Source: Nocardioides psychrotolerans | Lineage (GTDB): Bacteria; Actinomycetota; Actinomycetes; Propionibacteriales; Nocardioidaceae | Reading direction: 5' to 3' | DNA: 64,000 nt | Assembly (NCBI RefSeq): GCF_900113685.1 | Contig: NZ_FOQG01000005.1 | Coordinates: 1 to 64,000 of the forward strand | Shown: in pieces, positions 18,337 through 25,811 of the stretch | Layout: every line of letters begins with the position of its first letter | How positions within the stretch are numbered: the first letter of the stretch is position 1 | The notes under the pieces: model-generated | Databases searched by the model: none | What the model was told of the DNA's origin: nothing | Seen by the model: only the letters and a program-made list of their open reading frames with translations | Position numbers and translations under genes: made by a program

Positions 18337-18590
18337 ACCTGCCCGACCAGCCACCCACCTTCCGTCCGCCGTCCACCGTGGAGCTGCCGTGGTCCTGGCG
18401 CCTCGAGGACAAGACGGGGGCGGAGGTCACCGTCACCGAGGACTACGCCGGCCAGCGCTTCGCCAGCCAGGCCGACGCCGAGTCGTGGGTCGGTGAGTTC
18501 TATGCCGAGCTCGCCGAGCAGGGCGTCGACGGTGTGACGCTGCTCGACGTCGACCGCGTTGTCTACGGACCGATGTCGCTCCACGCATGA
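18333..18590 (+). CDS. Small acidic protein coupled to gcvT, unknown
   Basis: 85 aa beginning [20 protein letters not shown]. Its ATG overlaps the gcvT TGA by four bases (ATGA), so translation is coupled. A Pro-rich N terminus precedes '[42 protein letters not shown]', an alpha/beta layout without a recognised domain. The strongly acidic composition, GC3 pattern and coupling make it a real gene. Its own stop overlaps the first of two mini-ORFs leading to the nucleotidyltransferase gene. Confidence 0.8.
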   Translation: MNLPDQPPTFRPPSTVELPWSWRLEDKTGAEVTVTEDYAGQRFASQADAESWVGEFYAELAEQGVDGVTLLDVDRVVYGPMSLHA

Positions 18591-18613
18591 TCCACGCATG
18601 ATCCCCGCGTGAT
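18581..18613 (+). repeat. 11-bp x3 tandem repeat creating chained start-stop mini-ORFs
   Basis: CCACGCATGAT, CCACGCATGAT, CCCCGCGTGAT. Each unit joins a stop to a start: the 85-aa gene's TGA overlaps ATG 18587 (M-I-H-A-stop), whose TGA overlaps ATG 18598 (M-I-P-A-stop), whose TGA overlaps the GTG 18609 of the next gene (M-I-P-A...). Confidence 0.85.
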
Positions 18614-19427
18614 CCCTGCGGCGGTCGAGGAGGTCTGCGCGACCTTCCTGCGCGTCGCGCCACCGGGCCTGGTCACGGGGCTCTACCTGCGTGGCGGCAC
18701 CGGCTTCGGCGAGTGGGTGCCGGGGCAGAGCGACGTCGACTTCGTCGCGACGCTGGCCCACCGGCCCGACGCGGGTGAGGTGCACCGGTTGCGGGTGGCG
18801 CACGAGCAGGTCGCGGCTGCCCACCCCGACGTCGCCTTCGACGGACCGCACGTCCTGGCCGCCGACCTCGCCAGCGACGCGCGCGGGTGCCCGGACGTCC
18901 CGACCGTGCTGGGTCGGCTGTTCGAGCCCGAAGGAGTCGTCCACGACGGTGTCGTGGCGTGGCACGAGCTCGCCTGGCACGGCGTCCGCATCGCGGGCCC
19001 GTCTCTCGGCGAGCTCGGCGTCTGGACCTCCGCGCAGGCCCTGCGGGACTTCACCCGCGCCAACCTCGACACCTACTGGCGCGACAACGCCGAGGCCCTG
19101 GCGGCGATGCCGGCGGAGGGTGCGAGCGAGGGCGCCTGCTGCTGGTGCGTCCTCGGCGTCACGAGGTTGCACCACCTCCTCGTCACCGGCGAGATGACCA
19201 CCAAGTCGGGCGCGGGCCGCTGGGGGCTCACCGTCTATCCCGAGCGGTTCCACCGGGTCCTGCGCGAGGCGCTGGGTATCCGGGGGGCCGGGGTGGACGC
19301 CAGCCACGCCATCCACGCCATCCACGGTGAGCGCGGCTCCGAATACTCCGACGACAGGGCAGCCCGTGGGAGGGACACCGCCGAGCTCACGGCCTGGGTC
19401 GTGGCGCAGGGGACCGAGGAGCAGTAG
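18609..19427 (+). CDS. DUF4111/AadA-like nucleotidyltransferase-fold protein
   Basis: 272 aa. The minimal nucleotidyltransferase core is 'GLYLRGGTGFGEWVPGQSDVDFVATL' at about residues 24-49. The Asp-x-Asp pair (DVD) supplies the metal ligands, but the usual Gly-Ser before it reads Gly-Gly. A helical C-terminal domain follows, with 'ACCWCVLGVTRLHHLLVTGEMTTKSGAGRW' matching the DUF4111 part of aminoglycoside adenylyltransferase relatives. Chromosomal homologues are common and the substrate is unknown; drug resistance should not be assumed. GTG 18609 is the third start in a tandem repeat. The next gene begins 2 bp after its stop. Confidence 0.8.
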   Translation: MIPAAVEEVCATFLRVAPPGLVTGLYLRGGTGFGEWVPGQSDVDFVATLAHRPDAGEVHRLRVAHEQVAAAHPDVAFDGPHVLAADLASDARGCPDVPTVLGRLFEPEGVVHDGVVAWHELAWHGVRIAGPSLGELGVWTSAQALRDFTRANLDTYWRDNAEALAAMPAEGASEGACCWCVLGVTRLHHLLVTGEMTTKSGAGRWGLTVYPERFHRVLREALGIRGAGVDASHAIHAIHGERGSEYSDDRAARGRDTAELTAWVVAQGTEEQ

Positions 19428-19429
19428 TC

Positions 19430-20935
19430 ATGCGCGACGAGAGCGACTTCGAAGCCTACGCCGTCGCGCGCTGGACCGCGCTGGTGCGCACCGCCGTCCT
19501 GCTCGGCTCCCGCCCGGACGTCGCCCTCCGGCAGGCCCGCTCGACCCTGGGGCTGGTGCGCGCCAGGTGGCGCGGGCGCGACGAGGTCGGCGACCTCGAC
19601 GTCCACCTCTACCGCACGCTGCTCGACGTGAGGCGGGACGACCCGGTGGCCTGGTGGTCCACCGCCGCCCCGCTCGACGCCGCGCCGCTCGACCCGCAGT
19701 GGCCGGCGCTCTCGGCCTCGCTCGACGTCCTGACGCCGGGCGACCGGGCTTCGCTGGTGCTGCGCTCGGTCGCTGCGCTCGCCACCGAGCAGGTCGAGCT
19801 GGTGCTGGGTCGCGAGCTCGGTCCGGCGCCGTCCGACGACACCCTTCGCCGAGTCGCTGAGTCCCTCCACGTCACCCCGGTCGTGCTCGCCGACGTGGCC
19901 GCCGAGCAGCGGGCCGACCGCCGCGCCCGCGGGCGCCGTACGACGGTCACGGCGGGCGCCGTCGTCGCCGTGCTCGCCGTCGTGGTCGGGGGTGCGACCT
20001 GGTGGGGCACCCGACCCGAGCCGCGTGCGCCGCTGACCGACGTGCCGGTCGAGCGCTCCGCCAACCGGGCTCCGGTCGCGTGGTACACCGACGGCACCCT
20101 CCACCTGACCGACGTCGAGCTGCGGGTCGAGGCGCTGCGGACCTTCTTCGAGGTCGACAGCGGCGCGGTCTACGCCGACGCCAACGGTGCGATCGTCCAC
20201 GTCGACACCGACGGGGTCCGCACCCGCATCGGGACGCAGCGTCGCGACGGCACCTACCAGGTCTCGGCCGAGGAGGGGCTCGTCGCCTGGGTCGACGAGA
20301 GCGACGACCGTGAGCTCCGCGTGTGGGACCTCGCCGCCGGCGAGGTCGTCGGCACGGTGCCCCTGTCCGACGACGAGGACATCGACGTGGTGGCACTCGA
20401 TGCCGGCGTCGCCTACTACGTCGAGCGTGGCCGCAGCCAGGCCTACGACGTCGCTGCCGACGACGTCGCGGAGGTGGCTTCCCCACGCGTGCTCGACGTC
20501 GAGGGCGGTGCCGTCGCGCGCCAGGAGTCGGACGGCGCCATCAGCATCGCGAGTCCCCGTGATCTGCAGGACCGCATCGTCACCGTGGTCGGTCTCGGTG
20601 CGGAGCTCTCGCCCGACGGCGCCTGGGTGCTGACCCGGAGTGTGGAGGAGGACACGGGGCAGGTGACCAGGCGCCTCTACGACGCGCAGCAGAACGCCGA
20701 GGTCGACACCGGGCTGGACGCGGGGGCCGTGGTCTTCGACGCCAGCGTCCTGGAGGGCGGGGCGGTGACCTACCTGGTCGAGCTCGCGCAGGAGGACCCC
20801 GACGACGGGCCACGACTCTCCAACTCCGGCAGCCTCCAGCTCACGTCCTGCGAGACGCCGCGACCCGGGCTCGAGCCGACCTGCGAGGTCGTGCTGACCT
20901 TCCCGCGCAGCACGACGTGGGCGCTGGCCCAGTAG
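19430..20935 (+). CDS. Membrane protein joining a degenerate ECF sigma-like domain to an extracytoplasmic propeller-like domain
   Basis: 501 aa. Residues ~6-70 ('DFEAYAVARWTALVRTAVLLGSRPDVALRQA...DLDVHLYRTLLDVRRDD') follow the region-2 layout of SigE-type ECF sigma factors. Residues ~93-150 ('LSASLDVLTPGDRASLVLRSVAALATEQVELVLG') follow region 4, but the acidic residues of region 2 and the DNA-reading helix are poorly kept. A basic stop-transfer 'RADRRARGRR' precedes one transmembrane helix (~173-193). About 300 residues of repeated beta units follow outside ('VDESDDRELRVWDLAAGEVVGTVPL', 'LSPDGAWVLTRS'), resembling a WD40/YncE propeller. The function is unknown; regulation across the membrane is my inference. 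Confidence 0.75.
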   Translation: MRDESDFEAYAVARWTALVRTAVLLGSRPDVALRQARSTLGLVRARWRGRDEVGDLDVHLYRTLLDVRRDDPVAWWSTAAPLDAAPLDPQWPALSASLDVLTPGDRASLVLRSVAALATEQVELVLGRELGPAPSDDTLRRVAESLHVTPVVLADVAAEQRADRRARGRRTTVTAGAVVAVLAVVVGGATWWGTRPEPRAPLTDVPVERSANRAPVAWYTDGTLHLTDVELRVEALRTFFEVDSGAVYADANGAIVHVDTDGVRTRIGTQRRDGTYQVSAEEGLVAWVDESDDRELRVWDLAAGEVVGTVPLSDDEDIDVVALDAGVAYYVERGRSQAYDVAADDVAEVASPRVLDVEGGAVARQESDGAISIASPRDLQDRIVTVVGLGAELSPDGAWVLTRSVEEDTGQVTRRLYDAQQNAEVDTGLDAGAVVFDASVLEGGAVTYLVELAQEDPDDGPRLSNSGSLQLTSCETPRPGLEPTCEVVLTFPRSTTWALAQ

Positions 20936-20952
20936 GTCGGCCAGGTCGTCGG

Positions 20953-20958
20953 TAGCGT
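20953..20958 (+). promoter_or_regulatory. -10 box, probable leaderless promoter (phzF-like)
   Basis: TAGCGT, 6 bases, ATG 20965. Confidence 0.55.
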
Positions 20959-20964
20959 GACGGG

Positions 20965-21819
20965 ATGCGTGCATTCCGCCAGGTCGACGTCTTCTCGCCC
21001 CTGCCTCTGATGGGCAACCCGGTCGCGGTCGTCCATGACGCCGACGGCCTGGCCGAGGAGCAGATGGCGGCCTTCGCGCGGTGGACCAACCTGTCGGAGA
21101 CCACGTTCCTGCTGTCGCCGACCACGCCGGGCGCCGACTACCGGCTGCGCATCTGGACCCCGGGCGGGGAGCTGCCCTTCGCCGGCCACCCGACCCTCGG
21201 CAGCGCCCACGCCTGGCTCGAGGCCGGGGGAGTGCCTGGCGCCGCGGACACGCTCGTGCAGGAGTGTGGTGCGGGCCTGGTCCGGGTCCGGCGCGGTGAG
21301 CGGCTGGCGTTCGTCGCCCCGCCACTGCTGCGCTCCGGACCCGTGGCCGCCGACGACCTGACCCGCATCGCCGAGGCGCTGGCGATCGACGAGAGCGACA
21401 TCGTCGACGCCGCGTGGATCGACAACGGCCCCGGCTGGGTCGGGCTGCTGCTGCGCGACGCCGACGCCGTGCTCGCCGTACGACCTGACCTGGCGCGGTT
21501 CGGCGACCTCGACGTCGGCGTGGTCGGGCTCTATCCCGGTGGTGGAGCCGACCCTGGATCCGAGGGGGCCGCGGTCGAGGTCCGCGCGTTCTGCCCTGGC
21601 CTCGGCGTCGTCGAGGACCCGGTCACCGGCAGCCTCAACGCCGGGATCGCCCAGTGGCTGGCGGGCTCGCGCCTGCCCACGTCGTACGTCGCGTCCCAGG
21701 GCACGGCGATGGGCCGGCGGGGCCGCGTGCACGTCAGCGTCGAGGGCGAGGGGCCGGACCGGGAGGTCTGGGTGGGCGGCGACACCCGCACGAGCATCAC
21801 CGGGACGGTCGCCATCTGA
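20965..21819 (+). CDS. PhzF family isomerase/epimerase-fold protein
   Basis: 284 aa. The PhzF (DapF-like) double hotdog fold is recognisable from 'FRQVDVFSPLPLMGNPVAVVHDADGL', 'WTNLSETTFLL' with the conserved catalytic Glu after Ser, 'PGGELPFAGHPTLGSAHAWL' and 'EDPVTGSLNAGIAQWL'. Most homologues outside phenazine clusters have no known substrate, and nothing here suggests phenazine synthesis. It is a single gene with its own leaderless promoter, 27 bp upstream of thyA. Confidence 0.92.
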   Translation: MRAFRQVDVFSPLPLMGNPVAVVHDADGLAEEQMAAFARWTNLSETTFLLSPTTPGADYRLRIWTPGGELPFAGHPTLGSAHAWLEAGGVPGAADTLVQECGAGLVRVRRGERLAFVAPPLLRSGPVAADDLTRIAEALAIDESDIVDAAWIDNGPGWVGLLLRDADAVLAVRPDLARFGDLDVGVVGLYPGGGADPGSEGAAVEVRAFCPGLGVVEDPVTGSLNAGIAQWLAGSRLPTSYVASQGTAMGRRGRVHVSVEGEGPDREVWVGGDTRTSITGTVAI

Positions 21820-21834
21820 GCGGTCCCCGGACGG

Positions 21835-21840
21835 TAGGTT
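21835..21840 (+). promoter_or_regulatory. -10 box, probable leaderless promoter of thyA
   Basis: TAGGTT, 6 bases, ATG 21847. Confidence 0.6.
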
Positions 21841-21846
21841 GGCCCC

Positions 21847-22653
21847 ATGCAGCAGTACCTCGATCTCCTGACGCGGATCCTCGACGAGGGGGTCGACAAG
21901 GGTGATCGCACGGGCACCGGCACCCGCAGCGTCTTCGGCCACCAGATGCGCTTCGACCTCACCGCGGGCTTCCCGCTCGTGACGACCAAGAAGGTGCACA
22001 CGCGCTCGATCTTCGCCGAGCTGCTGTGGTTCCTGCGGGGCGACACCAACGTGAAGTGGCTGCAGGACCGTGGCGTCACGATCTGGGACGAGTGGGCCGA
22101 CGCCGACGGCGACCTGGGGCCGGTCTACGGCTACCAGTGGCGTTCGTGGCCGACGCCCGACGGACGCCACGTCGACCAGATCGCGCAGGTCGTCGAGCAG
22201 ATCCGCCGCGACCCCGACTCGCGCCGCCACATCGTCTCGGCGTGGAACGTCGCCGACATCCCGCAGATGGCGCTGGCGCCCTGCCACACGATGTTCCAGT
22301 TCTACGTCGCGCCGTCGGAGGCGGGGGGCCGGCTCAGCTGCCAGCTCTACCAGCGCTCCGCCGACGTCTTCCTCGGCGTGCCGTTCAACATCGCGTCCTA
22401 CGCGCTGCTGACCCACATGGTCGCCCAGGTCACGGGGCTCGAGGTCGGCGACTTCGTCCACACCCTCGGCGACGCCCACCTCTACTCCAACCACGTCGAC
22501 CAGGCCCGGCTCCAGCTCACGCGGGAGCCGCGCCCGCTGCCACGGCTGGTGCTCGACCCCTCGGTGAGCGCGCTGGACGCCTTCGACCTCGAGCACGTCA
22601 TCCTCGAGGGCTACGACCCGCACCCGGGCATCAAGGCCCCGATCGCCGTATGA
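21847..22653 (+). CDS. thyA: Thymidylate synthase
   Basis: Methylates dUMP to dTMP with methylenetetrahydrofolate, producing dihydrofolate. 268 aa, similar in length to the E. coli enzyme, with the same numbering of the nucleophile: Cys146 in '[12 protein letters not shown]'. '[21 protein letters not shown]', '[14 protein letters not shown]' (phosphate-binding Arg) and '[15 protein letters not shown]' are intact. The stop is followed 7 bp later by folA, which recycles its product; the two form the classic thyA-folA unit. Confidence 0.98.
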   Translation: MQQYLDLLTRILDEGVDKGDRTGTGTRSVFGHQMRFDLTAGFPLVTTKKVHTRSIFAELLWFLRGDTNVKWLQDRGVTIWDEWADADGDLGPVYGYQWRSWPTPDGRHVDQIAQVVEQIRRDPDSRRHIVSAWNVADIPQMALAPCHTMFQFYVAPSEAGGRLSCQLYQRSADVFLGVPFNIASYALLTHMVAQVTGLEVGDFVHTLGDAHLYSNHVDQARLQLTREPRPLPRLVLDPSVSALDAFDLEHVILEGYDPHPGIKAPIAV

Positions 22654-22660
22654 CGCACGC

Positions 22661-23203
22661 ATGACGCCCGGCGGCAAACGCGTCGTGATGGTCGCGGCCG
22701 TCGCCGACAACGGCGTGATCGGCGCGGCGGGCGACATCCCGTGGCGCATCCCCGAGGACTTCGCGCACTTCAAGGCCACGACGCTGGGCCACACGATGGT
22801 CATGGGGCGCGCGACGTACGACTCGATCGGTCGGCCGCTGCCCGGCCGCACCACGATCGTCCTGACCCGTGACCCGTCGTGGGCTGCCGAGGGCGTCCTG
22901 GTCGCCCCGTCGTTCACCGCCGCCCTCGCGCTGGCCGACGACCTGCCCGGCGAGGTGATGGTCGTCGGGGGCTCGCTGGTCTACGACGAGGCCCTGCACC
23001 TGGCAGACGAGCAGGTGCTCACCGAGGTCCACCTCACGCCCGAGGGCGACACGTTCTACCCCGAGGTCGACCGCACCGCGTGGGTCGAGCAGCGACGCGA
23101 GGTGCTCGACGGCTACGACCGGGTGTGGCTGGTCCGCCGACTCGGCGTCCCCGGGTGCGACATCGCGCCGACTCGGCGCCTGCCCGGCGAGGGTCCCGCC
23201 TGA
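22661..23203 (+). CDS. folA: Dihydrofolate reductase
   Basis: Regenerates tetrahydrofolate for ThyA and C1 metabolism. 180 aa. 'VAAVADNGVIGAAGDIPWRIPEDFAHFK' carries the Met20-loop Trp and the acidic catalytic residue. 'TMVMGRATYDSIGRPLPGRTTIVLTR' and 'VMVVGGSLVYDEAL' bind NADPH, and 'LTEVHLTPEGDTFYPEVD' completes the fold. ATG 22661 is the coupled start. ATG 22688 ('MVAAVADNG') would match the usual N terminus more tightly, so the first nine residues are uncertain. Confidence 0.96.
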   Translation: MTPGGKRVVMVAAVADNGVIGAAGDIPWRIPEDFAHFKATTLGHTMVMGRATYDSIGRPLPGRTTIVLTRDPSWAAEGVLVAPSFTAALALADDLPGEVMVVGGSLVYDEALHLADEQVLTEVHLTPEGDTFYPEVDRTAWVEQRREVLDGYDRVWLVRRLGVPGCDIAPTRRLPGEGPA

Positions 23204-23212
23204 GGCTGGACC

Positions 23213-23848
23213 TCAGAAGCCGAGCGCGGCGCGGCGCAGCGCCGCAACCTTCTCGGTCGGACCCTCGAAGGTCACGTCGTGCAGCTGCCTGCGCCCGAAG
23301 AGGAACAGCGTCACCTCGGTCGGGCTTCCGATGATCGTGACGGGCTCGGCGCCGCCGCGCAACGTGACCTCCTTGCCCGTGTCGGCGCGCCGGATTCGCA
23401 CGGGCACGCCGGCCGGCCTCACCAGGGCGCGGCCGCCGATGCGGATCGCGGTCCAGATCGCATCGTCGTCGGCCGGGGTGTTCTCGCGGGGCTGCCAGTC
23501 GGTTTGCGCGCGACGCAGGTCCTCGTGGTGGACGAGGTATTCGAGGGTGTTGCCCAGCACCTCCACCGGCCACAGCGCGTACGGCGTGAGCCCGGGCTCA
23601 CGCAGTTGCTCGACGAGCACCGCGAAGTCACGCCGGCCGAGTCGTGCCATCGCCCGGTCGGTCAGCCGGGCGAATGTCTCCACGGCGATCCCGAGAGCCC
23701 CGAGCGGGCTGTGCTCGCGCACGAGCAGATGGGCGACGAGCTCCTTGGCGGTCCACTCGCCGCACAGCGTGGGCGCGTCCTCCCCGAGCACGAGGGCCAG
23801 GTCGCACAGGTCGTGGCGTTCGCGGCGGGCGAGGGTGGGGGAGCGCAT
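23213..23848 (-). CDS. TIGR03085 family protein (DinB/maleylpyruvate-isomerase fold)
   Basis: 211 aa. 'ERHDLCDLALVLGEDAPTLCGEWTAKELVAHLLVREHSP' is the TIGR03085 N-terminal four-helix metal-binding bundle (DinB_2/MDMPI superfamily). 'GNTLEYLVHHEDLRRAQTDWQPR' supplies further His/Glu ligands, and a beta C-terminal domain ends 'FEGPTEKVAALRRAALGF'. Its biochemical role is unknown; mycothiol-linked chemistry is suspected for the superfamily. ATG 23848 lies 6 bases after TAGGCT (and near AGGAG). It converges with folA. Confidence 0.9.
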   Translation of the reverse strand: MRSPTLARRERHDLCDLALVLGEDAPTLCGEWTAKELVAHLLVREHSPLGALGIAVETFARLTDRAMARLGRRDFAVLVEQLREPGLTPYALWPVEVLGNTLEYLVHHEDLRRAQTDWQPRENTPADDDAIWTAIRIGGRALVRPAGVPVRIRRADTGKEVTLRGGAEPVTIIGSPTEVTLFLFGRRQLHDVTFEGPTEKVAALRRAALGF

Positions 23849-23854
23849 CTCCTG

Positions 23855-23860
23855 AGCCTA
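23855..23860 (-). promoter_or_regulatory. -10 box, probable leaderless promoter (TIGR03085 gene)
   Basis: On the minus strand, TAGGCT is followed by 6 bases and ATG 23848. Confidence 0.55.
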
Positions 23861-23924
23861 GGGACCGGCCTCGGGCACGGCGTAGCGGAGGGGTGAAGGA
23901 TTGGTCGATGTCGGTGCCCGGGAA

Positions 23925-23960
23925 TAGCCTTCCTCGCGCGACGGTTGGCGCCGTCAACCG
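23925..23960 (+). promoter_or_regulatory. Promoter and inverted repeat upstream of the ABC exporter
   Basis: TAGCCT (23925-23930) follows a TTGGTC (23901-23906) by 18 bases, a fair -10/-35 pair. CGGTTG (23942-23947) and CAACCG (23955-23960) form an inverted repeat ending exactly at the ATG, a possible operator or start-masking hairpin. Confidence 0.45.
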
Positions 23961-25811
23961 ATGAGTCAGGGAGACATGGGCGACAAGCGAGCAGACGGCC
24001 GGGGGTCGACCCGAGCCGGCTTCGCCGTCCTCGCGGTGGCCATCCGGCGTGAGCCCTGGATCTTCACGCTCTCGACGCTCGGCAGCGTCCTCTTCGGCGC
24101 CCTGACCGTGGCCGACGCGTGGGTGCTCGGCTGGTCCACCGACAACGTCGTGCTGCCCGCCTTCGAGACCGGAGAGGTGGGCGCGGGCTCGCTCGTCGCG
24201 ATCCTCGCGCTGTTCGTCGGCGTCGCGATCCTGCGCGCGGTCGGCATCGTCGCGCGCCGGCTCGGCGCCGGGATCATGCAATACCGCATGCAGGCCCGCA
24301 CCCGTCGTGCCGTGACCCGGCAATACCTCTCGCTTCCCATGGAGTGGCACCAGCGCCACCCGACCGGTGAGCTGCTGAGCAATGCCAACTCCGACGTCGA
24401 GGCTGCCTGGGGGCCGATCGCGCCACTCCCGATGGCCGTCGGCACGGTCGCGATGATGGTCATCGCCGTCGGTCAGATGTTCCTCGCCGACCTGGTGCTC
24501 GCGCTGGTCGGTCTGCTGGTCTTCCCGGCCGTGATCGCGGTCAACGTGATCTACCAGAACCTCGCGCAGGGCTGGATGACGCGGGCCCAGCAGCTGCGTG
24601 CCGAGGTCAGCGAGATCGCCCACGAGTCCTTCGACGGCGCGATGGTCGTCAAGACCCTCGGTCGCGAACCGGAAGAGACCGCGCGCTTCGCCGCCAAGGC
24701 CGAGGAGCTGCGCGACGTCAACATCCGCGTCGGACGGATCCGGGCCGCCTTCGACCCGGCGCTCGCCGCGCTGCCCGGCATCGGCGTGCTGTTCGTCCTC
24801 GCCTTCGGCGTCTCGCGGGTCCTCAGCGGTGCCGCCGACGCCGGTGACGTCGTCACCGTCGCCTACCTCCTGACCATCGTGTCCTTCCCGATCCGCTCGA
24901 TCGGCTGGCTCCTCGGCGAGTTCCCCCGCAGCGTCGTCGGCTACCGCCGCGTCCGCGCCGTCCTCGATGCCGCCGGAGAGATGCCCTACGGCGAGTCCCC
25001 GGCGACCGGGGGTCGCTCCGGCGCCCGTCTCGACGTCGACGGCCTCGGCTACCGCTATGTCCCCGACCAGCCGTTGCTCGAGGACCTGACCTTCAGCGTC
25101 GAGCCCGGCCGCACCGTCGCCCTCGTGGGGGCGACGGCCTCGGGCAAGAGCACCCTCACCACCTTGCTGACCCGCCTGGTCGACCCCGACTCCGGCCAGG
25201 TCGTCGTCGACGGGACCGATGTGCGCGACCTCGCGCCCGGTCAGCTAGCCGCGATGGTCTCCCTGGTCCCGCAGACGGCCTTCCTCTTCGACGACACCGT
25301 GCGCGGCAACATCACCCTCGGTGCCGACGTCGGTGACGCCGACGTCTGGGAGGCCCTGCGCATCGCCCAGGGCGACGGCTTCGTCGCGGCCCTTCCCGCC
25401 GGCCTCGACGCGCGCCTCGGCGAGCGCGGCACGTCGCTCTCGGGCGGCCAGCGCCAGCGGATCTCGCTGGCTCGCGCCCTGGTCCGGCGACCGCGGCTGC
25501 TGATCCTCGACGACGCCACCTCCGCGGTCGATCCCGAGGTCGAGGGCCGCATCCTGGCGGGGCTCCGCTCGGGCCTGGCGGCGGGTGACGGTGCTGACGG
25601 CTCCACCTTGGTCGTCGTCGCCTACCGCAAGGCCACGATCGCGCTGGCCGACGAGGTGCTCCACCTCGAGGGCGGCCGCATCGCCGATCGCGGCACGCAC
25701 GCCGAGCTGCTGGCGCGCAACCCGTCCTACGCCCGCCTGGTCAACGCCTACGAGCAGGACCCCGACCATGCCGGACACCCCGGTCATGGGGGGGAGGAGG
25801 TGCGGACGTGA
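23961..25811 (+). CDS. ABC exporter half-transporter with degenerate nucleotide site (subunit 1)
   Basis: 616 aa. Six-helix membrane domain to ~320, nucleotide-binding domain ~345-600. Walker A is 'GATASGKST' and the signature is canonical 'LSGGQRQR'. However, the residue after Walker B is Asp rather than the catalytic Glu ('[12 protein letters not shown]') and the switch His is Tyr ('VVVAYRKAT'). Its own ATP site is therefore degenerate, as in TM287 or BmrC. It overlaps subunit 2 by 4 bp. The start is ATG 23961 or ATG 23976 (GGGAG just before the latter). Substrate unknown; multidrug or lipid export is typical. Confidence 0.92.
   Translation: MSQGDMGDKRADGRGSTRAGFAVLAVAIRREPWIFTLSTLGSVLFGALTVADAWVLGWSTDNVVLPAFETGEVGAGSLVAILALFVGVAILRAVGIVARRLGAGIMQYRMQARTRRAVTRQYLSLPMEWHQRHPTGELLSNANSDVEAAWGPIAPLPMAVGTVAMMVIAVGQMFLADLVLALVGLLVFPAVIAVNVIYQNLAQGWMTRAQQLRAEVSEIAHESFDGAMVVKTLGREPEETARFAAKAEELRDVNIRVGRIRAAFDPALAALPGIGVLFVLAFGVSRVLSGAADAGDVVTVAYLLTIVSFPIRSIGWLLGEFPRSVVGYRRVRAVLDAAGEMPYGESPATGGRSGARLDVDGLGYRYVPDQPLLEDLTFSVEPGRTVALVGATASGKSTLTTLLTRLVDPDSGQVVVDGTDVRDLAPGQLAAMVSLVPQTAFLFDDTVRGNITLGADVGDADVWEALRIAQGDGFVAALPAGLDARLGERGTSLSGGQRQRISLARALVRRPRLLILDDATSAVDPEVEGRILAGLRSGLAAGDGADGSTLVVVAYRKATIALADEVLHLEGGRIADRGTHAELLARNPSYARLVNAYEQDPDHAGHPGHGGEEVRT

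Noticed and set aside
18609-19427. Calling the nucleotidyltransferase-fold gene an aminoglycoside resistance gene
   Set aside because: It is in a housekeeping context with no mobile DNA and only the general fold is shared; resistance cannot be inferred.
20965-21819. Phenazine biosynthesis based on the PhzF-like protein
   Set aside because: No other phz genes are present; isolated PhzF-fold proteins are common and of unknown role.
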